A stretch of 64,000 nt of DNA from Notolepis coatsorum. Taxonomy: Eukaryota > Chordata > Actinopteri > Aulopiformes > Paralepididae. The notes under the pieces are model-generated. The model had not been told where the DNA came from. It saw only the letters and a program-made list of their open reading frames with translations, and ran no database searches. This document shows, piece by piece, positions 44,040 through 55,821 of the stretch (position 1 is its first letter; each line of letters opens with the position of its first letter). The position numbers were made by a program, and so were the translations under genes. The stretch is taken from positions 15,984,148 through 16,048,147 of the forward strand of contig OZ020593.1 in the NCBI GenBank assembly GCA_963971535.1. The letters run 5' to 3'.

Positions 44040-45200
44040 CAGGGCTATTCAACTAAATTGTTCAGGGGGCCACATTGTCAGAAACCCAAGGGGCCAGGGG
44101 CCGGACTGCCACGGCGCCTCCCCGTGCTATGAATATATGTACACTTGACACAACACGCAACCACATTTTCACAACTTTTATTTAATTTAACTACATTGCA
44201 AAAGTAGTATACTTTTCAAAAAAAGTGCTTCATTTATGTGCCACATCTGCAACATCTCCTGCAAAAAGTGCTTCATTTATGACTGCAACAACTGCAACAT
44301 CTCCTCTTCAACATTTCAATATAAAAATAAAATAAAAAACAAACAAGTGCATGATGTGCATCTGAACATTCTAACATCAACACTTGAACAAAAAAACACA
44401 TTTATAGTGCAGCTGAGCTTATGAAAAAGTGCTTCATGTCTGTGCAACAACAGCAAATCACAGCATCTTATTAGCACTTATTGTCCACTCTTAACTCTCA
44501 AACATCAGGGGGGTGGGGGGCAGACAGGCCTAGCCTACATACACACATCTAATGAGAGCGATTGCACTTCTTTGACTGGGCAATGGCAGAGAAAGAGGGT
44601 TCATAGGAAGTGAGGGCTACCCGCAAACAGTGATGCAAATGCTCATTTGTCAAGGAGGCACGGTTGCTTGTTTTAATGGCATTTATGTGAGAGAAACTGG
44701 ATTCACAGGTGTATGTTGAGCCAAACATTGTTAGCACAGATATTGCCAGCGTTTTTATTTTGGGGAATGTCTTGACATGAATACACTTTATCCAAAATGT
44801 TGTGGTGGATTCATTCTCAAGTGCCTGCTTCAGAGCAGATGATGCTTGCATGTCAATTATTTCAAGTTGCAGGAGACCTTCATCAATGTGAAGTGATGCA
44901 AGGAACTCTTGTCCTTTTGTGGAAATAGCAGCTACATTGGCAAATGGGTTGCTCACAAAATGCATCAATTCTCTGGACATGTCAAATTCATCAAATCGAC
45001 TTGCAAAGTTTTCCCTCAATTTATCAATGAAATCTGTCATTAATTGAGTGACTTTTGGCTCAATTGTGCGTGTTAACGTTGACATGAAAAGTTAAAAAGT
45101 TAAAAAAAAGAAAAATTATTATCATGTAATCTTTGGCGGGCCGGTCAGAATCATCCCGCCGGCCGGATCTGGCCCGCGGGCCGCCAGTTGAATAGCCCTG
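44040..45200 (-). mobile_element. hAT transposon, internally deleted
   Basis: Termini CAGGGCTATTCAACT and GTTGAATAGCCCTG, flanked by the exact 8-bp duplication TAATAGAT (44032-44039 and 45201-45208). It retains a C-terminal transposase fragment on the minus strand. GC-rich subterminal blocks (GGGGCCAGGGGCCGG, GGCCCGCGGGCCGCC) lie at both ends. Confidence 0.93.
44549..45085 (-). pseudogene. hAT transposase C-terminal fragment (hATC dimerisation domain)
   Basis: 178 codons from an internal ATG. The order FWIKCIH, TLAISVLTMFGSTYTCESSF, S.INAIKTSNRASLTNEHL and HHCLRVALT is the C-terminal hATC block of Charlie-like hAT transposases and of the domesticated ZBED, SCAND3 and GTF2IRD2-like proteins. 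The BED zinc finger and the first catalytic residues are absent and the frame has no upstream exon in the element, so this is a remnant and not a domesticated gene. Confidence 0.85.
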
Positions 45201-45304
45201 TAATAGATGAACAACTTAATAACTTTCTGTTTTGCTTTTATAATTATCACTCATTTTAAGTCTGTTGGGATTTTTTTTAATACTTCTTTAAAAGTTATAT
45301 CTTG

Positions 45305-45442
<138 letters not shown>

Positions 45443-45522
45443 TTGATGATGTCAATGTCGATGTTATTTGTGTTCGGTCATAAAAAAAGAATTTGAAAAA
45501 AATTATTTGATCAAAAAAGAAA

Positions 45523-46032
45523 AGTATTTGATTTGATTTGATTTTTATTTGTCTCGAACATAGAAACATAAAACAAGTTTAAAAAACAAAAAAGGTAAAT
45601 AGTCAAAGACTATTTCCATACAATAAGTTTTCGAGAAGGAACTGGGGGAGGTAAAAAAAAAAATACGTATCAAGCCCTGCCCCTTCCTTACAATATTTGA
45701 CATTATAATTTAATAAAAATAATATAACAATGAAAAATAAAATAAAAGTACAGTTTTTTTATATATCCAATTATCCACATTACTGCTCAAGCTCCTCTCG
45801 CTTATATGTGTCCATAAGTGCTTGTTTATAGCTGCCTTTAAATTTATTGATATTTTTGCTTAATTTTATACTCACCTCCAGACCATTCCAGTGATACCCC
45901 ACAAACTGCAATGCACATACTTTTAAGAGTTGTATGTACCGTAGGTTGCTTTAAAGCTAATGTCCCTCTAAAATTATAAACACTCTGTCTAGCCATGATT
46001 TTTTTTGAATGTTGCATGGTAACAGCAGGCAT
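45523..46032 (-). pseudogene. LINE 3' end, truncated
   Basis: On the minus strand the C-terminal ~60 codons of a degraded RT (ARQSVYNFRGTLAL, CGVSLEWSGGE) lead into an AT-rich 3' UTR and a tail of ATCAA repeats (ATTTGATTTGATTTG on the plus strand at 45527). The assignment rests on the tail and position; the peptide itself is weak evidence. Confidence 0.5.
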
Positions 46033-46353
46033 GCGTTCGTCATGGGACGGGGTTGCACTCCGTGCAGGCCCAGGGTAAGATAAGTACTCGCTATAAGTAG
46101 CCTACCCACCTGGGCTACTTTGCATATCAATAGCGCCGGTCGTCAGGTGTGTTAAATACGTTCTCAGATACATTCACACCTAACTTGTTGTGAATGATAA
46201 GTGTTACATTCCATTCGTAGAGGCAAGTAGGCACTGTCTGTAGTCTGTGCTCAAGCGAGGGGACATTTATGCGCATTCGCGGGAGCACGCGTGCACGTGG
46301 CGCCATTAGGTGCGTGCAACCCCAGTTGATTTCAGGAACGCACGCCTGGGTAA

Positions 46354-47514
46354 CAGTGTTTCCCACAGGATTTTCAGAGAACTTTTTTGTTGTTGTACAT
46401 TTTAAAGTTAAATGCATCAATCTGGTGCACGTTGAGAGCAAAATAAAGAGGCTAGATCTATGATGATCTTTGTGCTCAAACCACAAACTCGACTAGAGCT
46501 TCCCAATCCTCTCGTCGAAGCACCCCAGCCGTTCAATGTATTTGTTAAATTCCACCAACAGCACACATGATTCAACTTAACTAGCCCTTTATTAGTTGAA
46601 TCAAGGTGTGCTGGTGGTGGAATTTAACAAATACATGGAACGGCTGGGGTGTCTCAAGGAGAGGATTGGGAACCCCTAGACTAGGGGTTCCCAAACTTTT
46701 CAGGCCGGGACCCAGAAAATAAGGCGTCAGAGAGCCGCGGCCCAATGCACATCGTCAGGCTTTTTTTTTCTTTTTTCAGGCGACCGATTTTTTAAGCCAA
46801 ATATCACTTCAATCCTATTAAGTTAGTTCAAGTTAGTTATTCATTTATATGTGCTATTTATGAGAGGGCTAACTTGTTGCAAAATAATAATGATAATAAT
46901 AATAGCCTCATTAAAATACTATTGTTGCTTCGGTTGTTTTCAGCGTTTTATGTGCATAATCTGTTATTTAGTTTGAAATGTTTGTTGAAATAAGTCGATT
47001 TTTCGTTTTTGTTTATTTATTAAGTTAATATAAAACCATATAGTCACATTTTAGAATACAATAGAATAGAATTTTAGAATACAACTAGAAACACTGTCCT
47101 GGCCTGCTTCTAAGTTCAGTGGCCTGACACAAAAAAAAAGATTTTTTATTTTTTTTTTATCATCTCGCAGCCCTCCCGTGGCTGCTCACGGCCCACCTTT
47201 GGGTCGCGACCCCGACTTTGGGAACCACTGGACTAGAGCATACATTTGAGCCATCAAAGAAATTAAGCAAAAGTGGTTACCTGTGTTGAACTGGTTTATT
47301 TTTTAGAAAATAAAAAAATATAGTGGATTACTATTACGACTACTACCACTGCCAATACTACTGATACATCCCTATTGGCAAATTTTATATTTAAAAAAAA
47401 AAAGTAAAAAAAAAGAAAAAAAAATTAATAAAAATTATTTTTAGTTCATTATACAACTGTGGCGGGACTAATTAGACTGTGGCGGCCCGGGTAATTAATT
47501 AATGGGAAACCCTG
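46354..47514. mobile_element. hAT MITE carrying two nested MITEs
   Basis: Termini CAGTGTTTCCCA and TGGGAAACCCTG are inverted. The flanks share GGTAA but the 8-bp duplication is not clean. The interior AAAGTTAAATGCATCAATC block matches 22950 and is interrupted at GACTAGAG by a palindromic MITE (46499-46676) and a second hAT MITE (46683-47230, termini GGGGTTCCCAAAC and GGGAACCACTG). The host sequence resumes as GACTAGAGCATAC at 47231. Confidence 0.7.
46499..46676. mobile_element. Palindromic hAT MITE, older copy
   Basis: Same family as 51432-51615: TTCCCAATCCTCTCGTCGAAG pairs across a short loop with the matching right arm, both including TTGTTAAATTCCACCA. Several mismatches and loss of the terminal CAGTGG mark it as older. 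Confidence 0.8.
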
Positions 47515-48497
47515 ATGGTAATTCATTTTCTATTGCCAGAAACATAAGTACTTGAGTAATTGTACTTTGTTACAATACTTAAGTACTGTTTTTGGGGATT
47601 TGTACTTTAGTCGAGTATTATTAGGTTTGTATACTTGTACTTTTACTCAATTACATTTCAGAGAAACATTTTCTGTCTTAAGAACAGTAGTCTATTCGAA
47701 AATGATTTTGGTCAGTCATGCACATCCCTACTATCGTGCCAGTTCGGGTACCTTGTGTATGCCGTTTACTCATAGTATTTATATATATTCAGACTCAAAT
47801 TCTTTATTGCCTATATTTATTGTAATGTATCATATACAGACCCTCATCTGCACTTTTGTTTACACTATTTATTTTTCTCACATTTTTATATTCAGAGTTA
47901 AGTATAATTGTTTACACTGTTTAGTTGTAGCAACGTACAGCAGAATGAGAGTTTGGATTGGGACCGCATCCTCCTGTTCTACACCGTGGTTCCATCGTAG
48001 CGCCCCCCAGTGGGGGGAGCGCTCTCTGGGAATGACGGATAATAATAATAATAATATATTAGATTTGTAATGCGCTTTATAATTGTGGAGCAAATCTCAA
48101 AGCGCTACATTTTAAAAGAACATAAAAACTAGCAAGAGTAAAGGAAGAAAGAATAAAAAAAGAATAGGCAGGACTAAAGCTAGCAAGGAGTCAAAAGAAC
48201 ACTAAAACTAGTAGCAGAGTAAGAGAAACATAGAATAAATAAAATTGGTAAAAGAACATAAAATGTGTGGAGCAAAAAATTTGATAAAAATCAAAAGAAG
48301 GCTCTATTAAAAAGATGAGTTTTGAGGCCCTTCTTGAAAGCATCCACATATGACAAATATGGACATATGGAAATATGAACCCTATTTGACGCTCAAATGA
48401 CTGGCTACACTAGAGGTTCCCTGCAGACAGACCAGACTGGAAAAGTCAGTCTTTTATTATAATCTGCTCCTTGGAATGAGCCGCTTCAACTCACGCT
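47515..48497. other. No gene; two common repeat fragments
   Basis: 47540-47700 has repeated AAGTACTTGAGTAATTGTAC-type strings of a fish hAT family without visible ends. 48030-48110 has (AAT)n, then TGTAATGCGCTTTATAA and CTCAAAGCGCTACA, a common repeat tail. The rest is A-rich and unassigned. Confidence 0.45.
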
Positions 48498-48900
48498 TTA
48501 GATTAATGCACCTATATCCTCTGGTAGATTTATTTAGATTAATGCACCTATATCCTCTGGTAGATTTATTTAGATTAATGCACCTATATCCTCTGGTAGA
48601 TTTAGATTAATGCACCTATATCCTCTGGTAAATTTATTTAGATTAATGCACCTATATCCTCTGGTAGATTTATTTAGATTAATGCGCCTATATCCTCTGG
48701 TAGATTTATTTAGATTAATGCACCTATATCCTCTGGTAGATTTATTTAGATTAATGCACCTATATCCTCTGGTAGATTTATTTAGATTAATGCACCTATA
48801 TCCTCTGGTGGATTTATTTAGATTAATGCACCTATATCCTCTGGTGGATTTATTTAGATTAATGCACCTATATCCTCTGGTAGATTTATTTAGATTAATG
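48498..48900. repeat. 36-bp minisatellite, ~11 units
   Basis: Unit of 36 bp with GATTAATGCACCTATATCC and TCTGGTAGATTTATTTA; one unit is shortened near 48600. The period equals 12 codons, so the plus strand stays open; this is a by-product of the period. Confidence 0.93.
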
Positions 48901-48902
48901 CT

Positions 48903-48996
48903 AGAGATGTTCCGATACCATTTTTTCCTTCCCGATCCGATTCCGATACCTAAGCTTTGGGTATCGGCCGATACCGATACTGATCCGATACCAGTG

Positions 48997-49068
<72 letters not shown>
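48903..49068. repeat. MITE end fragment and (AT)n microsatellite
   Basis: 48903-49000 holds GTTCCGATACCATTTTTTCC and several CCGATAC motifs of a hAT MITE, cut off by an (AT)n run at 49001-49068. 49069-49469 is unassigned; GCGTTTCGC near 49152 is the only motif noted. Confidence 0.6.
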
Positions 49069-49073
<5 letters not shown>

Positions 49074-49551
49074 AAAGGAGAATACCTTCAAGGGAAAGAA
49101 GGGACCGCACACTCCACAGGACTGGTTTTTGCTTTTTTATTGTTGCACAACGCGTTTCGCTATCGCTTCCTCAGGTGCAGAAATTTAGGAGCACACAAAA
49201 ATATTTAGGAGCACAGTGAAAATATTTCAAGTAACAGAGTTTTTTATAAATGTATATTTGTACTGTGTACAAACGGGACACACATCTGTGCAATAGCACA
49301 TACCACCAAAGTCACTGGCCCACTGTGTGTGTGTATCTGCGTGTGCAAACGGGAATGGGACACAGACATTTGAACTATTAAGTGATTAATGCCTACTGTG
49401 GAAAAGTTGTAGCCAACAACTAGGCCTAATAAAAAAGGCATGATCATTATATGATATTCTGTACCCGCAAAAAACAAAACCAAAGGCTGGCTGCCACAAA
49501 ACAGTCACATCTAGAGACCTCAAAACCTACTCTAGCGAGGCCTTCAACCTT

Positions 49552-51932
49552 GAACTGGAGAGTCTGGACTGGTCAAATGAATTCAATGGGACACTGGTTG
49601 AAGAAACATGGCTTGGCTTCAAAACCAAATTCTCAACAATACTAAACGACATGGCCCCCCTAAGAACCACCAGGGTAAAAAATCGCGCTGAGCCGTGGAT
49701 GCACTCCGAAATACTGGCCACTATGAAAACCAGAGACAAAAAATGCTCTGAGTTTCGTAAAAGTCAGTCAAAGCTTACTAAAAGCACGAGCAGTGAACTC
49801 CAAGCCCACGTGACTGAACTCAAACTAGAAAGAAACAGACTAAGAAACGACGTAAACTCCATGATCAAAACTGCAAAAAAGAATTTCATCAATGACAAAA
49901 CTGAGGAAAACAAAAACAAACCACGTGAACTTTGGAAATTACTCAATAATCAACTAGGATGCAGTAAAAAACTCAAAACGAGATTCTCAAACATAAACAT
50001 AAAAACGGACAACACGCTCATCACAGACAAGCTGGATGTAGCCAATTACTTAAACATTTTCTTCACAAACATAGCCACAACACTGGTAAACAAACTACCC
50101 TCCCACTCAGGGCGTTATGGGGTAGAACACATAGTAGCTTACTACAAAAACCTAGGGGTCCGCAAGGACGACTTCAAGCTGGAAATGGTAACAACAGATG
50201 AGGTACTCAATAAACTGAGCGCCCTCCAACCTAACAAGGCCATGACAACATCCCCTCCAAATTCCTCAGAGACTCAGCAGCCGCCATCACCCCAATCATC
50301 ACACACATAATAAACCTCTCCATAAAACAGGGACACGTCCCCAAGGACTTCAAAATTGCGAGGGTGACCCCTCTGCACAAAAAGGGCAGCAAATTAGACC
50401 CAGGCAACTACCGCCCTGTTTCTATTCTCACCTCCATCTCGAAAGTCATGGAAAAAATAGTCTATGAACAGGTCGAAAAGTACCTAGCGGAAAAAAATCG
50501 AATCTACGAATTCCAATCTGGCTTCAGAACATCCCACTCCACTGACACATGCCTTCTCTATTTGAATGACCACATCAAACAAGAGGTGGACGCAGGCAAA
50601 TACTGCGGCATGGTCATGCTGGACCTACAAAAGGCCTTTGACACGGTCAATCACTCCATTCTGATTGACAAGCTAAAAGCAATTGGTTTTGATAGTCTAT
50701 CAGTGAGCTGGATGCAATCCTACCTTAAGGGGAGGGAACAGATGGTGGAGGTAAACGGTACCCTATCCCCCCCCCTCACAGTGAGCTGTGGTGTTCCACA
50801 AGGAAGCATACTAGGACCGCTACTGTTCCTAATTTATGCAAATGACATGTCGTCAACTTGTGACTGCAACTTGTTCCTGTTTGCGGACGACTCAGCCCTG
50901 CTGGTCTCTGACAAGAACAAGTTACAGGTTGAAAAAACCCTCAGCTCGGAACTAGGCAGAATCTGCATATGGCTCGCTGATAACAAACTATCATTACACA
51001 TGGGCAAAACAGAGTCCATTCTCTTCGGTTCAAATAACAAACTCAGCAAGACCGACGGCTTCTCAGTTACAGTGGGTGACAATATTGTCACAAGGAAAGA
51101 TGAAATTACCTACCTGGGTTCCATCCTAGAGGCTAATCTCTCCTGTGACAAAATGGCATCCAATGTAATAAAAAAAGTCAACCAACGAACTCGATTCTTG
51201 TACCGGATCTCCTCTCTGGTAAACAAGAATACCCTGAAGACTCTGGCAGGAGCACTCATTCAGGGGTACTACGACTATGCTTGCACCTCATGGTACCAAA
51301 GCACCTCAAAGGCGCTAAAAACAAAATTACAAACATCTCAAAACAAACTGGTCAGACTACTGCTTGACCTTACTCCTAGAACCCACCTCACCCCTGCCCA
51401 CTTTGACAACCTAGGATGGCTTAGAGTAGACCAGTGGTTCCCAATCCTCTCCTCGAAGCACCCCAGCCGTTCCATGTATTTGTTAAATTCCACCACCAGC
51501 ACACCTGATTCAACTAATAAAGGGCTAGTTAAGTTGAATCAGGTGTGCTGGTGGTGGAATTTAACAAATACATGGAACGGCTGGGGTGCTTCGAGGAGAG
51601 GATTGGGAAGCACTGGAGTAGACGACAGAGTACAGCAACTTGCAATGGGCCTGGTCTACAAGATACACTACACGACCAAGGTACCCATGTACATGTCAAA
51701 ATACTTCCCAAAGGTCAGTGAATACCACGATCACAACACCAGAGGGAGCTCCACAAATCATGTTAAACCCAGATTCGGCTCAAATAAGGGACTAAACACG
51801 TTTCGCAATTATGCCACATCAATGTGGAACGCCCTACCCAAAGCTGTAAAGGAATGTGGATCACTACCCACTTTCAAAACCTCTCTCAAGGGACACCTAC
51901 GGGAGACTGCAATTCAAAACTGGTCCCTGTAA
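49552..51932 (+). pseudogene. LINE-A ORF2 reverse transcriptase with one frameshift and an in-frame MITE
   Basis: The first frame (to 50310) covers the linker (PLRTTRVKNRAEPWM, NNQLGCSKKL). A small deletion at ~50240, in the LQPNKA..HDNIPSKFL motif, shifts the frame; the new frame then runs without a stop to TAA at 51930-51932. RT motifs are all present: NYRPVSILTSISKVMEK, GFRTSHST, LDLQKAFDTVNH, GVPQGSILGPLLF, catalytic FADDSALL (~50880), LSLHMGKTE and TYLGSILE. A 184-bp hAT MITE plus an 8-bp duplication adds 64 codons after NLGWLRVD without breaking the frame. The conserved end NALPKAVKECGSLPTFK matches 10030-10075. Confidence 0.9.
51432..51615. mobile_element. Palindromic hAT MITE inserted in the LINE-A ORF
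   Basis: Starts CAGTGGTTCCCAATCC and ends GGATTGGGAAGCACTG; the two halves are almost perfectly complementary across a short loop near 51520. GAGTAGAC is duplicated (51424-51431 and 51616-51623). The copy at 9812 is the empty site with a single GAGTAGAC. Size and target duplication identify a hAT MITE. Confidence 0.95.
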
Positions 51933-52464
51933 ATATCCTAACCCAACCCCCTCCAATGTACAGTAATTTACCTAGTATGGTTTTGTCAATAGTCCAATGT
52001 ACAATTTTGTTTGTTTGTACAGTGTCTCCTCCCCCCCCCTCAATGTACAGTTTTGCTTGTTTATACAGTGTGTCTCCCCCCCCCCCCAACCACCTCCAAT
52101 GTAAATTACCCAGTATGGTTGTCAATATCCCAATGTACCCAACCCCCCCCCCACCCAACCTCCTCCAATGTACAGTTTCTACGTCAAATGTATATACTCC
52201 CTTTTTTTGACTCCTTCTGTATCACAAACAGTACTGTATTTGCAAATCTGGTATGTCATAAATGTATAGATGTAGCAGTACTGACTATCTGTATGTCATG
52301 TATGTCATATATGTCCTGATGAATTGAAAATGGGGGACCCTGATGTAAACAAGACGAAAGTCTTTCTCTGGTCTGCATGCCCTTAACAATTGTGTGTATT
52401 GAGCTGTACTGTATTGTACCCATTCTGCAATCTGTTAATAAAGTTTTCAATCAATCAATCAAAC

Positions 52465-53048
52465 ATTGAACTACTGCTACAAAAGTAACAGTCACTTCGC
52501 TTTTGCCCCTTTTATGCATACAATGCCTATGTTTTGGCTAGTGTTGCTCTTCTAGAAAAAGTATCCTTTCAGGGTTGCCTATTGAAATACTGTACACCTC
52601 CAGTACAGAAACATTGTTTATGAGTTTGCGTGTCAGGTAGACCATTGATTGACAGTCGATTCTGCCAATTACGTCACACCGCTTTCACCCACCTCTGCTG
52701 TTGATAACGCTAGCCAAGTTGGCACACACACATACACACACACACAGTGGGCCAGTGACTTTTGTGTAGGGGTGTAACGATGCATCGCAATGCATCGATC
52801 CTAAGGGGAAAATTCAACTGCATCGATTTCAAAATGTTAGAATCGATTATAATCGCAATTTTAATGTGTACACACAGTGTTGCTATTCTCATGTCCGTTA
52901 CAGTCAACACAACGACATACGCTACTGCATCAACGTTATGATTAACAAAGCAAGGCATTCGTTTTGTTGCATTAACGTTATATTACTATCGATAAATCTA
53001 GGTGTTCTAAAATCTATTGCTATTGGTAAGACTAGAATAAGTTAACTT
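52465..53048. other. No gene; MITE fragment
   Basis: 52770-52860 contains GGTGTAACGATGCATCGCAA and further ATCGAT motifs typical of a MITE terminus, with no paired end found. A (CA)n run lies at 52722-52746. The rest is unassigned. Confidence 0.4.
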
Positions 53049-53480
53049 AAAGGGGACATGCATTGCTATTCCTAGCACTATTTGGGCAACTTTACACAAT
53101 TCCTGTGAGTCTATTGAAGACATCTGTAAGGTTTTTTTCAAAAAAAGATGCATTGTTTTATATTTCTAATCAAGTACTCAAAACCATCATTTTTCAGCCT
53201 CAGGATTTCAGGCTGTTATGGCCTGGCTCCGCCCATAAGCACTTTGAGTGACAGTCAGCCCACAAAGTCTGCGACTGGTAGACAGAGAGAGAGAGAGGGG
53301 GGGTGGGAGAGAGAGAGAGTGAGAGAGGGAGGATTCACTGTATCATTCTGCTCTCCGCGGGGCGGGGGGGGGGGACCTGCGCGTGGAGTGTTTGCACAGT
53401 GGTCTCCCTCCCTCTCTCTTCCTTTATTCTTTCTTTCACTCTCTCCCTCTGTATCAAGCTGCGGTTACACCTTTCGTTTC
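53046..53480. repeat. TTAA-type repeat, left part
   Basis: Starts TTAAAGGGGACATGCATTGC and includes the CATTCTGCTCTCCGCGGGGC block and a G run at 53364. The same block occurs at 59948, and 60350-60373 carries the opposite terminus (ATGCATGTCACCTTTAAT). Both are partial copies of one noncoding family, probably with TTAA target sites. Confidence 0.5.
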
Positions 53481-53606
53481 AAGATGGCGGCGCATGCACC
53501 AGCAAGGATTCTCTGTGAATTTGTTTGTTTAAACTAACAAAAATAACTGAGCAAAAGTGCTAGAAAACTACTGAAACAGAGAAGATAAGAAGGCAAAATA
53601 ACAATA

Positions 53607-54311
53607 ATGGCGGCCAAACAAAGGAAACTCGAGGATGACATGGAGGAGATTAAGATGTCTCTACACTCCCTGTCTGAGGAAATCAAAAAGGTGTCCAAGC
53701 AGGAACTATTTACAGAGTTAATGAGCGAAATGAAACAACTGAAAAACCTCTTAAAAGAAAAATACGAGAAAATCGACTGTCTGGAAAAAAGAATCGATGA
53801 GTTGGAACAGTACACTAGAATGGACGACGTGATCATAAGTGGACTGGAGACCACTCATCGAACATATGCAGGTGTGACGACCGGAGAGAGCAGAGGTGCC
53901 GACGCCCCGCAAGGGGAAATCGACACGTTGGAACAACAAATCATAACATTCTTTAAAAGCAAGAAAATGGATCTCAAGAGCGAAAGCATATCAGCATGCT
54001 ACACATTCCCCAGAAAGGACCACCAGCATTCTAAGCCGGCCATCGTGATCCGCTTCGTGTCCCGAAAGGACAAGACGGCATTACTGAGAGAGTGGCGGAA
54101 TCTGGAGGGGACAGGTGTGTACCTTAACGAGCATCTCACCAGGAGGAACGCGGACATTGCAAGGCAGGCTCGCATCCTCCGAAAAGAGAAAAAGATCCAA
54201 TCGACATGGACGAGGAATTGTAAAATCATGATCCGGCTAAACGGGAAGACACGTGAAGAAGCCAGGGTTGTCACAATTCGAGAGGTGAAGGATCTGGAGC
54301 CATTCAGATGA
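53607..54311 (+). CDS. LINE-B ORF1 protein (coiled-coil RNA-binding)
   Basis: 234 codons, intact, starting ATGGCGGCCAAAC. Residues ~1-70 are a Leu/Glu/Lys heptad coiled coil (KLEDDMEEIKMSL, LKNLLKEKYEKIDCLEKRID) ending in ELEQYTRMDDVIISG, the usual entry to the RRM-like domain of LINE ORF1s. The rest has PAIVIRFVSRKDKTALL and a basic C-terminus. The TGA overlaps the next ATG (ATGA at 54308-54311), allowing stop-restart translation. ORF1 proteins bind the element's RNA. Confidence 0.85.
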   Translation: MAAKQRKLEDDMEEIKMSLHSLSEEIKKVSKQELFTELMSEMKQLKNLLKEKYEKIDCLEKRIDELEQYTRMDDVIISGLETTHRTYAGVTTGESRGADAPQGEIDTLEQQIITFFKSKKMDLKSESISACYTFPRKDHQHSKPAIVIRFVSRKDKTALLREWRNLEGTGVYLNEHLTRRNADIARQARILRKEKKIQSTWTRNCKIMIRLNGKTREEARVVTIREVKDLEPFR

Positions 54312-54586
54312 CTAAACCCATCATGACGGAAGAACAAGGACATGACCGAGTGGGACTGCACACCGATAGAGATGAGTACCAATCGCTCTCAAAAGCTGAA
54401 TACACAGAACACAAATTACATGATTTTGAATATGATGTTGACCCAGAAAATCATCTATGTAATGCAATCAATCCAATCTGGGAATACTACACAGAGGAAC
54501 AATTTAACAACAATGCAGCTGTGTTTGTCGACGGTGACTTGAAATGCAAAGCAGTTGAATATATATATATATTCCATGAAATATGA
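54308..54586 (+). pseudogene. Deleted copy of the LINE-B ORF2 N-terminus
   Basis: 92 codons. The first ~65 residues (HDFEYDVDPENHLCN, EYYTEEQF) are a diverged version of the start of the following ORF (QDFEYDIDPERHVFN, NYYTEEQF). The frame then jumps to VFVDGDLKCKAVEY, which corresponds to residues near 125 of that ORF, so the endonuclease start is deleted. It ends in a second ATGA overlap with the next ATG at 54583. Confidence 0.8.
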
Positions 54587-55820
54587 CAGAATCAACAGAC
54601 GAATATTTATGTGACGATAAAATACAAGACTTTGAATATGATATCGACCCAGAAAGACATGTGTTTAATTCCATTGAAGCCAATTGTAATTATTATACTG
54701 AGGAACAATTTAGTGAATGTATAGTATTAGATAACACATTTTCGTTAATACATTTCAACTGTAGAAGCCTCTACAAAAACTTTGATAAGATGAATGACTA
54801 TTTGAATACTCTTAAAGGCAAGTTTAAGCTGATAGCCTTATCGGAGACATGGTTGGATGATGAAAGGGGTGTTGATTTCCACATTGACGGGTATGAACTA
54901 TATCATATAAACAGAACAAGTAAGAAAGCAGGAGGTGTGGCACTTTTTGTGGATGGAGATTTTAAATGTAAACCAGTTGGATATATGACAATGGCTATTG
55001 ATGACATAATGGAATGTTTAACGGTGGAAATCGAAATGGAAAAAATAAGCAATATAATTGTTACTTGTATATACAGGAGACCTGGGTCAAAGATAGAAAC
55101 ATTTACAGATACATTGGATGATTTGTTGAGTAGGGTAAACGGAAATAAGACATTTATTATTTGTGGAGATTATAATATTGACCTACTAAAGGTTTCTAAG
55201 CACAAGGCTTCAGCAGATTTTCTTGAATTATTGTATGGAAGAGGGTTATATCCACTGATCAGCAAGCCAAGTAGAATAACAGAAACCTCTGCTACATTAA
55301 TAGATAATATTTTTATTAATAGCTTTAAGGATAACATCATAAGTGGATTAGTCATAAATGATATAAGTGACCACTAACCTGTTTTTGTTACTTTTGATTG
55401 TCAATTGAAGAGAACAAAGGAGGAGAATGGGTACAGATATAAAAGGTTAAGAAGGGATGATGCTGTAAACATGTTCAGGAATGATCTTTTGAATGAGGAA
55501 TGGAAGGGGGTCTATGTAGAAGACGTCAATGCTGCTTACAATACTTTTTTGGATATCTATCGGACACTTTACGATAGGCACTGCCAAATGGTTCAACATA
55601 AACAAAGAAGTAATGACAATAGAAAACCATGGATAACAAAGGGGTTAGAGAATGCATGTAAAAAGAAAAACAAACTGTATAGAGATTTTATCAAATGTAG
55701 AAAAAAGGCTGCTGAAACTAAATACAAAGTGTATAAGAATAAGTTAGTATTCATTATGAGACGGGCCAAGAAAGATTATTACAATAGATTGTTAGGCGAA
55801 AATAAAAAAAATATAAAGTT
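54583..55820 (+). pseudogene. LINE-B ORF2, endonuclease and linker
   Basis: APE-type endonuclease: LIHFNCRSLYKNFDK, LIALSETWLDDE, GGVALFVDGD, TCIYRRPGS, CGDYNIDLL and the terminal ISDH. A TAA after ISDH at 55375-55377 interrupts it; the linker resumes in the same frame (FDCQLKRTKEENG) and continues through WITKGLENACKKKN to KKNIK near 55820, where another element is inserted. Catalytic Asn, Glu, Asp and His positions are all visible, so only the stop and the insertion inactivate it. Confidence 0.85.
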
Positions 55821-55821
55821 T

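Larger units (their letters stand above)
49470..52464 (+). mobile_element. LINE-A, long copy with complete RT domain
   Basis: The element lacks its endonuclease (5'-truncated near 49470) but keeps the endonuclease-RT linker, the RT, the C-terminus and the ~530-bp 3' UTR, with repeated TCCAATGTACAG blocks and poly-C runs. It ends AATAAAGTTTTCAATCAATC and (AATC)n. It is the source sequence for identifying the many LINE-A tails in this window. Jockey/CR1/L2 group; exact clade not decided. Confidence 0.88.

Noticed and set aside
44549..45085. Domesticated hAT (ZBED/SCAND3-like) host gene
   Set aside because: Lies within intact transposon ends and 8-bp duplications and lacks the N-terminal two thirds; no exon structure.
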